From Candidatus Rifleibacteriota bacterium (GTDB lineage: Bacteria > Muiribacteriota > Ozemobacteria > Ozemobacterales > Ozemobacteraceae), in NCBI GenBank assembly GCA_028691595.1, contig JAQUZA010000237.1, positions 1 through 5,605 on the forward strand: 5,605 bases of DNA, given 5' to 3'. Positions 1 through 5,605 of this stretch are shown here, piece by piece. Below the pieces are notes generated by a model. The model was not told the DNA's origin. It saw nothing but the letters and a program-made list of their open reading frames with translations, and did not search any database. The translations under genes and the position numbers were made by a program. Position 1 is the stretch's first letter. Every line of letters begins with the position of its first letter.

Positions 1-854
1 CTGGCGGCTTTATCGGCGATTCTCTCGAAATGGCAAGGTTCGGAGCTGAGCATCAGGCCCAAACCCTGTTGATCGCCGGAGTCAGGTTCATGGGCGAATC
101 GGCAAAGATTCTCAGCCCGGAAAAACGTGTGTTGATGCCAGATCTGGCAGCCGAATGTTCACTCGATCTTGGTTGCGAACCAGCTGAGTTCAAAAAAGTC
201 TGTGATGAAAACCCCGACCGGGTTGTGGTGGTTTATGCCAATACTTCGGCTGAGATCAAAGCTCTTGCCGACTGGACAGTAACATCGAGTATCGCCGTTG
301 ACGTGGTTAAGCACCTGGCCGCCGCCGGCAAAAAGGTTCTCTGGGCCCCGGATCGTTATCTCGGCGACTACATTCAGCGCCTGACCGGCGCAGACATGCT
401 GATCTGGGATGCCTGCTGCGTTGTTCACGTCGAATTTGACGCGGCTGCAATTCGTAAGCTCAAAACAGCTCAACCCGATGCTAAACTTCTGGTACACCCT
501 GAATCACAACCAGAAGTAATCGCACTCGCCGATGTGGTCGGGTCGACCTCGCAGTTGCTCATTGCCAGCCAAAACAGCCCGGCGCGCAAATTCATCGTTG
601 CTACTGAATCAGGTATTCTTTATAAAATGCACAAAACCATGCCCGATAAAGAATTTATCATGGCCCCTACCCTGCCACAGACCGACAGTTATAATTGCTC
701 TGCCGACTGCCCCTGGATGAAGATGAACAGTCTGAAAAACATCTACGAAGCCCTGAAAAACGATACCGGCGAGATCAAAATCGCCCGGGAAACAATAACA
801 AAAGCACTGCGCCCGCTTTCACGCATGCTTGATTTCAAAAAGAAAAACAGTTGA
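1..854 (+). CDS. nadA: Quinolinate synthase NadA, 5'-truncated by the window edge
   Basis: NadA is a cytoplasmic [4Fe-4S] enzyme that condenses iminoaspartate with dihydroxyacetone phosphate to form quinolinate in de novo NAD synthesis. The reading frame is open to the left edge: the first full codon is at base 3, and it reads GGFIGDSLE before the Met at base 30. That Met is therefore internal and the true start lies outside. Numbering from it, family signatures are AECSLDLGC (41-49), YANTSAE (69-75), a WD.CCVVH block (126-133), the HPE motif (157-159), GSTSQL (171-176) and CPWMKMNSL (227-235). The three expected cluster ligands are C43, C130 and C227. They sit at a constant offset of 70 from E. 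coli C113, C200 and C297 (recalled numbering), so about 61 N-terminal residues are missing here. The usual C-x2-C-x2-C before PWM is changed: only C223 and C227 remain. The gene leads directly into nadC and nadB, which fits its role. Identification is secure. Confidence 0.97.
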   Translation, partial: GGFIGDSLEMARFGAEHQAQTLLIAGVRFMGESAKILSPEKRVLMPDLAAECSLDLGCEPAEFKKVCDENPDRVVVVYANTSAEIKALADWTVTSSIAVDVVKHLAAAGKKVLWAPDRYLGDYIQRLTGADMLIWDACCVVHVEFDAAAIRKLKTAQPDAKLLVHPESQPEVIALADVVGSTSQLLIASQNSPARKFIVATESGILYKMHKTMPDKEFIMAPTLPQTDSYNCSADCPWMKMNSLKNIYEALKNDTGEIKIARETITKALRPLSRMLDFKKKNS

Positions 855-858
855 GGAG
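853..858 (+). promoter_or_regulatory. Shine-Dalgarno site of nadC, overlapping the nadA stop
   Basis: GAGGAG lies five bases before the ATG at 864 and shares its first two bases with the TGA stop of nadA (852-854). The site is strong and fixes the nadC start. Its position suggests translational coupling between nadA and nadC (inference). Confidence 0.8.
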
Positions 859-863
859 CCACC

Positions 864-1706
864 ATGAACCTCGAAACCAGTATTGTCGAAACCGTTAAAA
901 ACGCCCTGTTTGAAGATCTCAGAGGTCAGGTCGACCTCACAGCCCAACTGATCCCGGCAAAAAGAAAAGCCAGCGCCAGGGTCATCACCCGTGAAGATAT
1001 GGTTTTGTGCGGCACCGCCTGGGTTAATGAGGTTTTTCGCCAGATAGACCCCGAAGTGGTCGTTTGCTGGAACTACAAAGACGGTGACGCAATAGAGGCC
1101 GACTGTGTGTTGTACACACTTGAAGGTAATGCCCGAAGCCTTTTGACCGGGGAACGCACCGCTCTCAATTTTTTGCAGACCCTTTCGGGTGTTGCCACCA
1201 TAACCAGCCTGTTTGCCCAAAAACTCAAAGGCACCCCAACCCGGCTGCTCGACACCCGAAAAACCATACCTGGCCTGAGAATGGCCCAGAAATACGCCGT
1301 TAAGTGCGGCGGTGGCTGCAATCATCGCATGGGCCTTTTTGATGCCTTCCTGATCAAAGAGAATCATATCGCCGCCTGCGGGTCGATAACCGAGGCCGTT
1401 CACGCTGCCAGAGAAATCGCACCCGGCAAAAGTGTTGAAGTTGAAGTAGAAAATATCGAAGGCCTCAAAGAAGCCATTGCAGCAAAAGCCGACATCATCA
1501 TGCTCGACAACTTCAACCTGGAAAGAATACGTGAGGCGGTTGCCGTAACGGCCGGCCAGGCAAAACTTGAAGTCTCTGGTGATGTTAACCTCAACAATAT
1601 TGCCGAAATCGGTGCCACCGGGGTCGATTTTGTTTCGGTCGGCTCTCTGACTAAACATGTAATGGCAATAAACTTGTCAATGCGCTTTGATATGCGTATA
1701 AAATAA
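864..1706 (+). CDS. nadC: Nicotinate-nucleotide pyrophosphorylase (quinolinate phosphoribosyltransferase) NadC
   Basis: NadC is a cytoplasmic enzyme that turns quinolinate and PRPP into nicotinate mononucleotide, CO2 and pyrophosphate. The 280-residue length is normal for the family (E. coli about 297). The N-terminal domain (about 1-110) carries EDLRGQVDLTAQLIP (17-31) and the GERTALNFLQTLSG signature (96-109). The barrel carries DTRKTIPGLR (130-139), CGGGCNHRMGLFDAFLIKEN (148-167), EVEVEN (192-197), MLDNF (213-217) and GVDFVSVGSLTK near the end. Expected substrate residues are all present: R98, R132, H154, R155, K165, E194 and D215. These keep a constant offset of 7 from the M. tuberculosis enzyme's R105, R139, H161, R162, K172, E201 and D222 (recalled numbering). 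The GAGGAG ribosome site supports this start. The gene sits 9 bases after nadA and 12 before nadB, so the three are surely one transcription unit. The sequence is E. coli-like throughout, including a C-terminal NLSMRF. Nothing is missing. Confidence 0.98.
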   Translation: MNLETSIVETVKNALFEDLRGQVDLTAQLIPAKRKASARVITREDMVLCGTAWVNEVFRQIDPEVVVCWNYKDGDAIEADCVLYTLEGNARSLLTGERTALNFLQTLSGVATITSLFAQKLKGTPTRLLDTRKTIPGLRMAQKYAVKCGGGCNHRMGLFDAFLIKENHIAACGSITEAVHAAREIAPGKSVEVEVENIEGLKEAIAAKADIIMLDNFNLERIREAVAVTAGQAKLEVSGDVNLNNIAEIGATGVDFVSVGSLTKHVMAINLSMRFDMRIK

Positions 1707-1718
1707 AGGTTTGCAAAT

Positions 1719-3254
1719 ATGCAGCATTCTTATGACGTTCTAATCATCGGCAGCGGTGCCGCCGGCCTCACTCTGGCCCTGAGGCTTAACCCCGCCCTTG
1801 CCATTGCCGTAATCTCAAAAGATGAACTGAAAGAAAATTCTACCAACTACGCTCAGGGCGGTATTGCTGCGGTGCTTGAATCTGACGACAATTATGCCAG
1901 TCACATCAACGACACGATGATCGCCGGGGCCGGGGTCTGTGACCTGAATGCAGTTAAGTTTACGGTCGAAAATGCCCCCGAATGTATACACTGGCTGATT
2001 GATCTCGGAGTCAATTTCACCCGAAATCCTGCCGATAACGGCTTCAAATATCATCTGACCCGCGAAGGCGGCCATGCCCACCGGCGCATCATTCATTCTG
2101 CAGATTCTACCGGCAAAGACCTTGAAGAAACGCTCATAAAAACTGCAAAAAGCCGTGCCAACATCAAAATTTTCGAACACCACATTGCCGTCGATCTATT
2201 TAAAAGCGATGGGCGCTGCTGTGGGGCCTACATCTACAACACTGCCGCCGACAGGGTCGATGCCTTTTCGGCCGCAGCAACGGTTATTGCCACGGGTGGA
2301 GCCAGCAAAGTCTATCTATATTCGAGTAACCCCTCAGTATCGAGCGGCGACGGCATTGCCATGGGCTACCGGGCCGGGTGTATCGTAGAAAACATGGAAT
2401 TCAACCAGTTCCACCCAACCTGCCTGTATCACCCGCAGGCTGGTTCATTTCTGATTTCTGAGGCCATGCGCGGCGAAGGAGCCAGACTCCTGCTTCCTGA
2501 TGGCACCAGATTCATGCCCGGCTTTGATGAGCGTGCCGAACTCGCGCCTCGTGACATAGTCGCAAGAGCCATAGATTATGAAATGAAAAAACTGGGTATT
2601 CGCAATGTGCTGCTTGATATCTCGCACAAGCCTGCCGACTTTATCCGCTCGCACTTTCCCGGCATCCACCAGAAATGTCTGGACTTTGGTATCGACATCA
2701 CCCGCGAACCGATTCCGGTAGTGCCTGCGGCCCACTACACCTGTGGCGGCTTGAAGGTCGACCTGAACGGCTGCACAAATGTCGCAGGCCTATATGCAAT
2801 CGGGGAAGCAAGCTGCACTGGCCTGCATGGAGCCAACCGTCTCGCCAGCAATTCGCTGCTCGAGTGCCTGGTATTTGGCACCTCGGCAGCCAGACATATA
2901 AGTTCGTCAGTTAAAAGCAGCCAGCGGCACGAAATCGTGCCGGAATGGGACGACAGCAGAGTTGAAAAGGCGAGAGAAGAAGTTCTGCTGCTGCACAACT
3001 GGGATGAAATCCGGCGCGTCATGTGGAACTACGTCGGCATCGTGCGCAGCAATGAACGCCTGAAGCGAGCCAAAGCCAGAATCGACATGCTCAAAACCGA
3101 GATCAAAGAATACTATTCAAGACACCGGGTCAACCGCGACTTTATCGAACTACGCCATCTGATAGTCGTTGCCGAGTTGATCGTCGATGGGGCAATGCGA
3201 AGAAAACAAAGCGTTGGCCTGCACTACAACATCGACTGCCCTGCAGCAGCCTGA
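1719..3254 (+). CDS. nadB: L-aspartate oxidase NadB
   Basis: NadB is a cytoplasmic FAD enzyme that oxidises L-aspartate to iminoaspartate, using oxygen or fumarate as acceptor, and hands this labile product to NadA. The 511-residue length is slightly short of E. coli (540) but covers all domains. The N-terminal FAD motif is GSGAAG (11-16), followed by STNYAQGGIAAV (41-52). The signature TREGGHAHRRIIHSADSTG (114-132) separates NadB from the related succinate dehydrogenase and fumarate reductase flavoproteins. The capping domain holds EFNQFHPT (227-234) and LAPRDIVARAID (275-286). H232, R278 and H339 match the E. coli catalytic H244, R290 and H351. The second FAD segment is IGEASCTGLHGANRLASNSL (361-380). 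The C-terminal helical domain includes HNWDEIR (426-432) and YVGIVRS (438-444), and ends with MRRKQSVGLHYN. A moderate AAAGG ribosome site (1705-1709) lies 9 bases before the ATG. It is the last gene of the nad cluster; no convincing terminator follows. Confidence 0.98.
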   Translation: MQHSYDVLIIGSGAAGLTLALRLNPALAIAVISKDELKENSTNYAQGGIAAVLESDDNYASHINDTMIAGAGVCDLNAVKFTVENAPECIHWLIDLGVNFTRNPADNGFKYHLTREGGHAHRRIIHSADSTGKDLEETLIKTAKSRANIKIFEHHIAVDLFKSDGRCCGAYIYNTAADRVDAFSAAATVIATGGASKVYLYSSNPSVSSGDGIAMGYRAGCIVENMEFNQFHPTCLYHPQAGSFLISEAMRGEGARLLLPDGTRFMPGFDERAELAPRDIVARAIDYEMKKLGIRNVLLDISHKPADFIRSHFPGIHQKCLDFGIDITREPIPVVPAAHYTCGGLKVDLNGCTNVAGLYAIGEASCTGLHGANRLASNSLLECLVFGTSAARHISSSVKSSQRHEIVPEWDDSRVEKAREEVLLLHNWDEIRRVMWNYVGIVRSNERLKRAKARIDMLKTEIKEYYSRHRVNRDFIELRHLIVVAELIVDGAMRRKQSVGLHYNIDCPAAA

Positions 3255-3317
3255 ATATTTTTTCCTTGAGCCAATACCATGATCAGGGCTTTATATTAAC
3301 CTGCTGCTAATTGAATT

Positions 3318-3345
3318 TTGCCTTGCCGGGACACCAGTTTAAAAT
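3318..3345 (+). promoter_or_regulatory. Possible sigma-70 promoter for the cupin gene
   Basis: TTGCCT (3318-3323, 4 of 6 to TTGACA) and TAAAAT (3340-3345, 5 of 6 to TATAAT) are separated by 16 bases, within the 145-base gap after nadB. Transcription would begin near 3352, giving a leader of about 50 bases. The match is only moderate and AT-rich gaps produce such matches by chance, so the cupin gene could instead be read through from nadB. Confidence 0.35.
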
Positions 3346-3388
3346 CACAAAGTTACATCGGGCTGAAAAAATGCCGACCCACAGAATC

Positions 3389-3393
3389 AGGAG
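3389..3393 (+). promoter_or_regulatory. Shine-Dalgarno site of the cupin gene
   Basis: AGGAG lies six bases before the ATG at 3400. It selects this start over the ATG at 3371, which is out of frame and has no such site. Confidence 0.7.
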
Positions 3394-3399
3394 CAGACC

Positions 3400-3753
3400 A
3401 TGCATAAATACGAGCTGATGCAGGAAATAATCAAACATAATGTCCGGGGTGGCGAGGGCGAGATACGCTGCCGCGATTATCTGAAGGCCGACTCACAGAA
3501 CCTGCCATTCAACGCCATGGGATTGAACGAAATGCAACCCGGCGCAACTATTCCCGAACATTGTCATGCCGACAGTGCCGAATTCTATTTTGTCGTTTCA
3601 GGTCATGGAACCGGTTTTCACAATGGTCAGAGTTTCAAGATCGGGCCTGGCGATGGCTGGCTCTGCAAAGCGGGCGAAACCCACGGAATTTTAAACAATG
3701 AAGTTCCGGGTCAGGTTCTGTCATTTGTCAGCGTCTATTTCAGCGAAAAATAG
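3400..3753 (+). CDS. Small single-domain cupin protein (Cupin_2 type), function unknown
   Basis: This 117-residue protein is a single cupin beta-barrel and is probably cytoplasmic, since it has no signal peptide or membrane segment. Motif 1 fits the consensus G-x5-H-x-H-x4-E-x6-G exactly: G48, H54, H56, E61 and G68. Motif 2 (G-x5-P-x-G-x2-H-x3-N) is met by G84, G92, H95 and N99, with lysine (K90) replacing the usual proline. The metal-binding set of three His and one Glu (H54, H56, E61, H95) is therefore intact, so it probably binds a divalent metal such as Mn, Fe, Zn or Ni. The family includes dioxygenases, sugar isomerases, epimerases and ligand sensors, and nothing here identifies the substrate. 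Its start is well supported by AGGAG at 3389-3393. It lies 145 bases after nadB and 111 before the next gene, so a link with NAD synthesis is not established by spacing. It is a normal full-length small cupin, not a fragment. Confidence 0.85.
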   Translation: MHKYELMQEIIKHNVRGGEGEIRCRDYLKADSQNLPFNAMGLNEMQPGATIPEHCHADSAEFYFVVSGHGTGFHNGQSFKIGPGDGWLCKAGETHGILNNEVPGQVLSFVSVYFSEK

Positions 3754-3803
3754 CAACCCATCCAACTGATGACCTCCAAGCAATAATTCACATCGATCTG
3801 GAT

Positions 3804-3832
3804 TTGGCATTATGAAAAATATCGGATATAAT
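3804..3832 (+). promoter_or_regulatory. Strong sigma-70 promoter upstream of the exported-protein gene and selO
   Basis: The -35 box TTGGCA (3804-3809, 5 of 6) and a perfect -10 box TATAAT (3827-3832) are separated by the optimal 17 bases. Transcription should begin near 3839-3840, leaving a short leader of about 25 bases before the ATG at 3865. It lies in the only gap between the cupin gene and the next gene. No clear operator palindrome overlaps it, which suggests largely constitutive expression (inference). Confidence 0.75.
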
Positions 3833-3864
3833 TAGCTAAATTACCTCTGAGCAGGTGTATCTGC

Positions 3865-4887
3865 ATGCTTAGGCGATCGATCAACCGGCCTGTTTTGTTT
3901 GTGTTGCTGCTGTTTTTAGCGGCAACCACTGTTTCTGCACAAACCGGGCAGAGTTTTCTTGTTGACCAGCTAACGCTGATGTCGCGCTTTTCAGAAGTTC
4001 AATCTCATTCTGACACTGATGCCGAAAACCCTGACACCGCTATTATCAAAGAGTTTATCAAGAATATCGGCACTGAGAATGATGCAGAACAAGACGATTC
4101 ACCCCTTTCAGAGAGTCTTGCGGCATTTTGTCGGCATGCATTTGCAGACAGCAGTAACCCGGGGCTGTTAAGAACTCTTCAGGTTTCGGGTCGCCTGCAA
4201 TATCATGCTCGGGGCAATTCACAAAAAAACGTAGCAGAAAAACCTTTTTCACATCATGTAAAAGAAGCCATAAGCATAAACAAAGCCCGTTCTGAATTTT
4301 ACGCCATGGCCTCAAATGGTCAGACCAAAGGCCTGTCGAAGCTTTACACATCATTTGAATACTGTCTGCTGCCCCTGGCCGCCATTTTCGACAAATGGGC
4401 TCAGCGCCTTAACAAACGTGGAGTTCCGGCGATGCAGAATGATTTTGTTTCAATGGCCGGTATTCCAGCCCGGGAAACCGCCCCCCGGCACACCGGGGCA
4501 TTCGACCGGCAGGGGGCTCTGGCTTTTGACAATCTATTGCATGCATTTCAGCGGCAGGTATATGCTGCCGCCAGTCGCAAAGATTTTCTAAAGGTGCAGC
4601 TCCTTGCCATCGATGCCTTAAACGGCCTCAAAAAACTGGCAATGCAAAATAACTGCAATGTCTCGCTGAGCATTCATCTGGTTGAATCAGTTGGGCTGGC
4701 CGCCAGAAACGCCGACCTGCTCAGCCGCCAGCATCAAAAAAAGGCCGACAATTTTTATCGAGCCTTCATAATCCTTCAGGCGGCCGGCGTGAGAATGTTC
4801 TCAAAACTTGATATTAAAGCCCAGCCTTTTCATATGCAGGGCATTGGCATTATTACCAACGACCTGCCGGCCATTCCGTTTCCATAA
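3865..4887 (+). CDS. Exported protein of unknown function with N-terminal signal peptide
   Basis: I do not recognise this 340-residue protein. It begins with a typical Sec signal peptide: a basic start (R3, R4, R8), a hydrophobic core from about V10 to A20, and VSA before Q26, predicting cleavage after A25. There is no lipobox cysteine, so it should be released to the periplasm or outside rather than lipid-anchored. A Ser/Asp/Glu-rich, probably flexible stretch follows (about 47-82). The rest looks mostly alpha-helical, with a moderately hydrophobic helix around 160-176 (LYTSFEYCLLPLAAIF) that is too short and polar to be a sure membrane segment. Only a few cysteines are seen, including C89 and C167, and no catalytic motif is apparent. 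The ATG has a modest AGGTG ribosome site (3853-3857) 7 bases upstream and a strong promoter at 3804-3832. Its TAA stop lies 12 bases before selO in the same frame, suggesting co-transcription. The ORF is certainly real given signal peptide, promoter and spacing; the function is open. Confidence 0.8.
   Translation: MLRRSINRPVLFVLLLFLAATTVSAQTGQSFLVDQLTLMSRFSEVQSHSDTDAENPDTAIIKEFIKNIGTENDAEQDDSPLSESLAAFCRHAFADSSNPGLLRTLQVSGRLQYHARGNSQKNVAEKPFSHHVKEAISINKARSEFYAMASNGQTKGLSKLYTSFEYCLLPLAAIFDKWAQRLNKRGVPAMQNDFVSMAGIPARETAPRHTGAFDRQGALAFDNLLHAFQRQVYAAASRKDFLKVQLLAIDALNGLKKLAMQNNCNVSLSIHLVESVGLAARNADLLSRQHQKKADNFYRAFIILQAAGVRMFSKLDIKAQPFHMQGIGIITNDLPAIPFP
4483..4498. repeat. Short perfect inverted repeat inside the exported-protein gene
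   Basis: CCCCGG (4483-4488) and CCGGGG (4493-4498) are perfect inverse complements around the 4-base loop CACA. They lie in an unusually GC-rich patch of the gene (about 4469-4515), which codes for ARETAPRHTGAFDRQG. No T-tract follows, so it is not an intrinsic terminator. It may form a hairpin in the mRNA or simply reflect local composition. Confidence 0.5.
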
Positions 4888-4899
4888 ACGGCCAGCACA

Positions 4900-5605
4900 T
4901 TGACAAATCTGCAGTGGCGCTTCAAAAACTCCTACACCGATCTTCCGCCGGCATTTTTTGCACGGCTGGCACCTGAACCGGTTGCGACACCGAAAATTGT
5001 CATCTTTAACAGCGACCTCGCTGCCAGCCTTGGCCTGATAACCCCTGAAGCGGGTGGAAACCCTGATGATTCCGACGTAAAAGCACTCGCAGGGAATCTG
5101 TTGCCAGAAGGTGCAGACCCGATTGCTCAGGCTTATGCGGGCCACCAGTTCGGCAATTTTACCATGCTTGGTGATGGTCGGGCCATTGTGCTTGGCGAAC
5201 ATATCACCCCCAATCGCGAACGCTTTGATATTCAGCTCAAAGGTTCAGGGCAGACACCATTCTCCCGTCGTGGCGACGGCAGGGCCACTCTTGGCTCAAT
5301 GCTGCGCGAGTATATCTTCAGTGAAGCCATGGCCGGGCTTGGTATTCCGACAACCAGAAGCCTCGCCGTCGTTGAAACCGGCGAAAGGGTAATGCGCGAC
5401 AAAGTTGCTCCAGGCGCAGTTCTCACCCGGGTTGCCACCAGTCATGTCAGAGTCGGCACTTTCGAATTCGCGGCAGCTTCAGGCGGTGCACCTGCCGTAA
5501 AAGCTCTGGCCGATTATGCTATCGAACGGCATTTTCCAGAGCTCAGCGCTCGCAAGAACCCCATCTCAGCCTTTTTAAAAACAGTGATCGATCGCCAGGC
5601 TCAAC
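4900..5605 (+). CDS. selO: Protein adenylyltransferase SelO (YdiU/UPF0061 family), 3'-truncated by the window edge
   Basis: SelO has a protein-kinase-like fold but binds ATP in inverted orientation and transfers AMP to Ser, Thr or Tyr of target proteins. Studied bacterial members are linked to redox stress. The window holds 235 codons, roughly the first half of a protein usually near 480-500 residues, and the frame is open at the right edge. Signatures: WRFKNSYTDLPPAFF (6-20), AQAYAGHQFGNFTMLGDGRA (76-95), FDIQLKGSGQTPFSRRGDGR (109-128), LREYIFSEAM (135-144) and GIPTTRSLAVV (148-158). K114, E137, R177 and R184 align with ATP-site residues K113, E136, R176 and R183 of Pseudomonas SelO (recalled numbering). 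The catalytic HGVMNTDN-type loop lies beyond the window. The start is inferred: TTG at 4900 gives MTNLQWRFKNSY, the expected N-terminus. No in-frame ATG exists before codon 89, and the upstream in-frame stop is at 4885-4887. There is no clear ribosome site, so reinitiation after the preceding gene is likely. Confidence 0.95.
   Translation, partial: MTNLQWRFKNSYTDLPPAFFARLAPEPVATPKIVIFNSDLAASLGLITPEAGGNPDDSDVKALAGNLLPEGADPIAQAYAGHQFGNFTMLGDGRAIVLGEHITPNRERFDIQLKGSGQTPFSRRGDGRATLGSMLREYIFSEAMAGLGIPTTRSLAVVETGERVMRDKVAPGAVLTRVATSHVRVGTFEFAAASGGAPAVKALADYAIERHFPELSARKNPISAFLKTVIDRQAQ

Noticed and set aside
30..854. nadA starting at the Met at base 30
   Set aside because: The codons before it (from base 3) continue the conserved GDSLEMARFG segment, so this Met is internal and the gene is cut by the window edge.
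819..1658. A 279-codon open frame on the minus strand
   Set aside because: It lies wholly opposite nadC and the end of nadA, both certain genes. It shows no recognisable domain and is explained by the codon pattern of the sense strand.
3264..3290. Possible terminator hairpin after nadB (CCTTGA with TCAGGG)
   Set aside because: The stem is six pairs including a G-T wobble, with a 13-base loop and no T-tract behind it. The T-run lies before the stem, not after.
3279..3299. Tiny ORF MIRALY between nadB and the cupin gene
   Set aside because: It has six codons and no ribosome site. Nothing supports it as a leader peptide.
3754..3803. Possible terminator or operator after the cupin gene (ATCCA with TGGAT, and ATCGAT)
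   Set aside because: The arms are five bases with a loop of more than 30, and ATCGAT is a chance-level palindrome. No T-tract is present.
4801..5202. A 133-codon minus-strand frame over the start of selO
   Set aside because: It runs antisense to conserved SelO sequence and to the end of the preceding gene, with no signature of its own.
3865..5605. The exported protein and SelO as one gene split by a stop mutation
   Set aside because: They share a frame, but the SelO N-terminus begins normally right after the gap, and the upstream protein has its own promoter and full length. Two adjacent genes is the simpler reading.

Overview
The window lies in a Gram-negative-type bacterial chromosome of moderate GC. 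It holds six genes, all on the + strand, two of them cut by the window edges. There is no sign of mobile elements, phage, CRISPR or RNA genes. NadA, NadC and NadB all resemble the E. coli (proteobacterial) branch of their families. NadA even aligns without gaps to the three E. coli cluster cysteines, as far as I can recall that sequence. This hints at a proteobacterium or a phylum with proteobacterial-like NAD genes, but the lineage cannot be settled from this window.

Region 1 (1-3254) is a tight nadA-nadC-nadB cluster with gaps of 9 and 12 bases. It encodes the whole conversion of L-aspartate to nicotinate mononucleotide. NadB oxidises aspartate to iminoaspartate, NadA condenses this with dihydroxyacetone phosphate to give quinolinate, and NadC phosphoribosylates quinolinate. 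The promoter and the NadA N-terminus (about 60 residues by E. coli numbering) lie before the window.

Region 2 (3255-3753) has a 145-base spacer with a possible promoter, followed by a small single-domain cupin with an intact metal-binding motif.

Region 3 (3754-5605) opens with a near-consensus sigma-70 promoter (TTGGCA, 17 bases, TATAAT). It drives a gene for an exported protein of unknown function with a clear signal peptide. Twelve bases later, in the same frame and from a TTG start, comes selO (YdiU family, pseudokinase-fold protein AMPylase), which runs off the right edge. The two probably form one transcription unit.

No wholly new system is evident. The points most worth a second look are the unknown exported protein coupled to selO, the non-ATG and SD-poor start of selO, and the altered cysteine motif at the NadA C-terminus.
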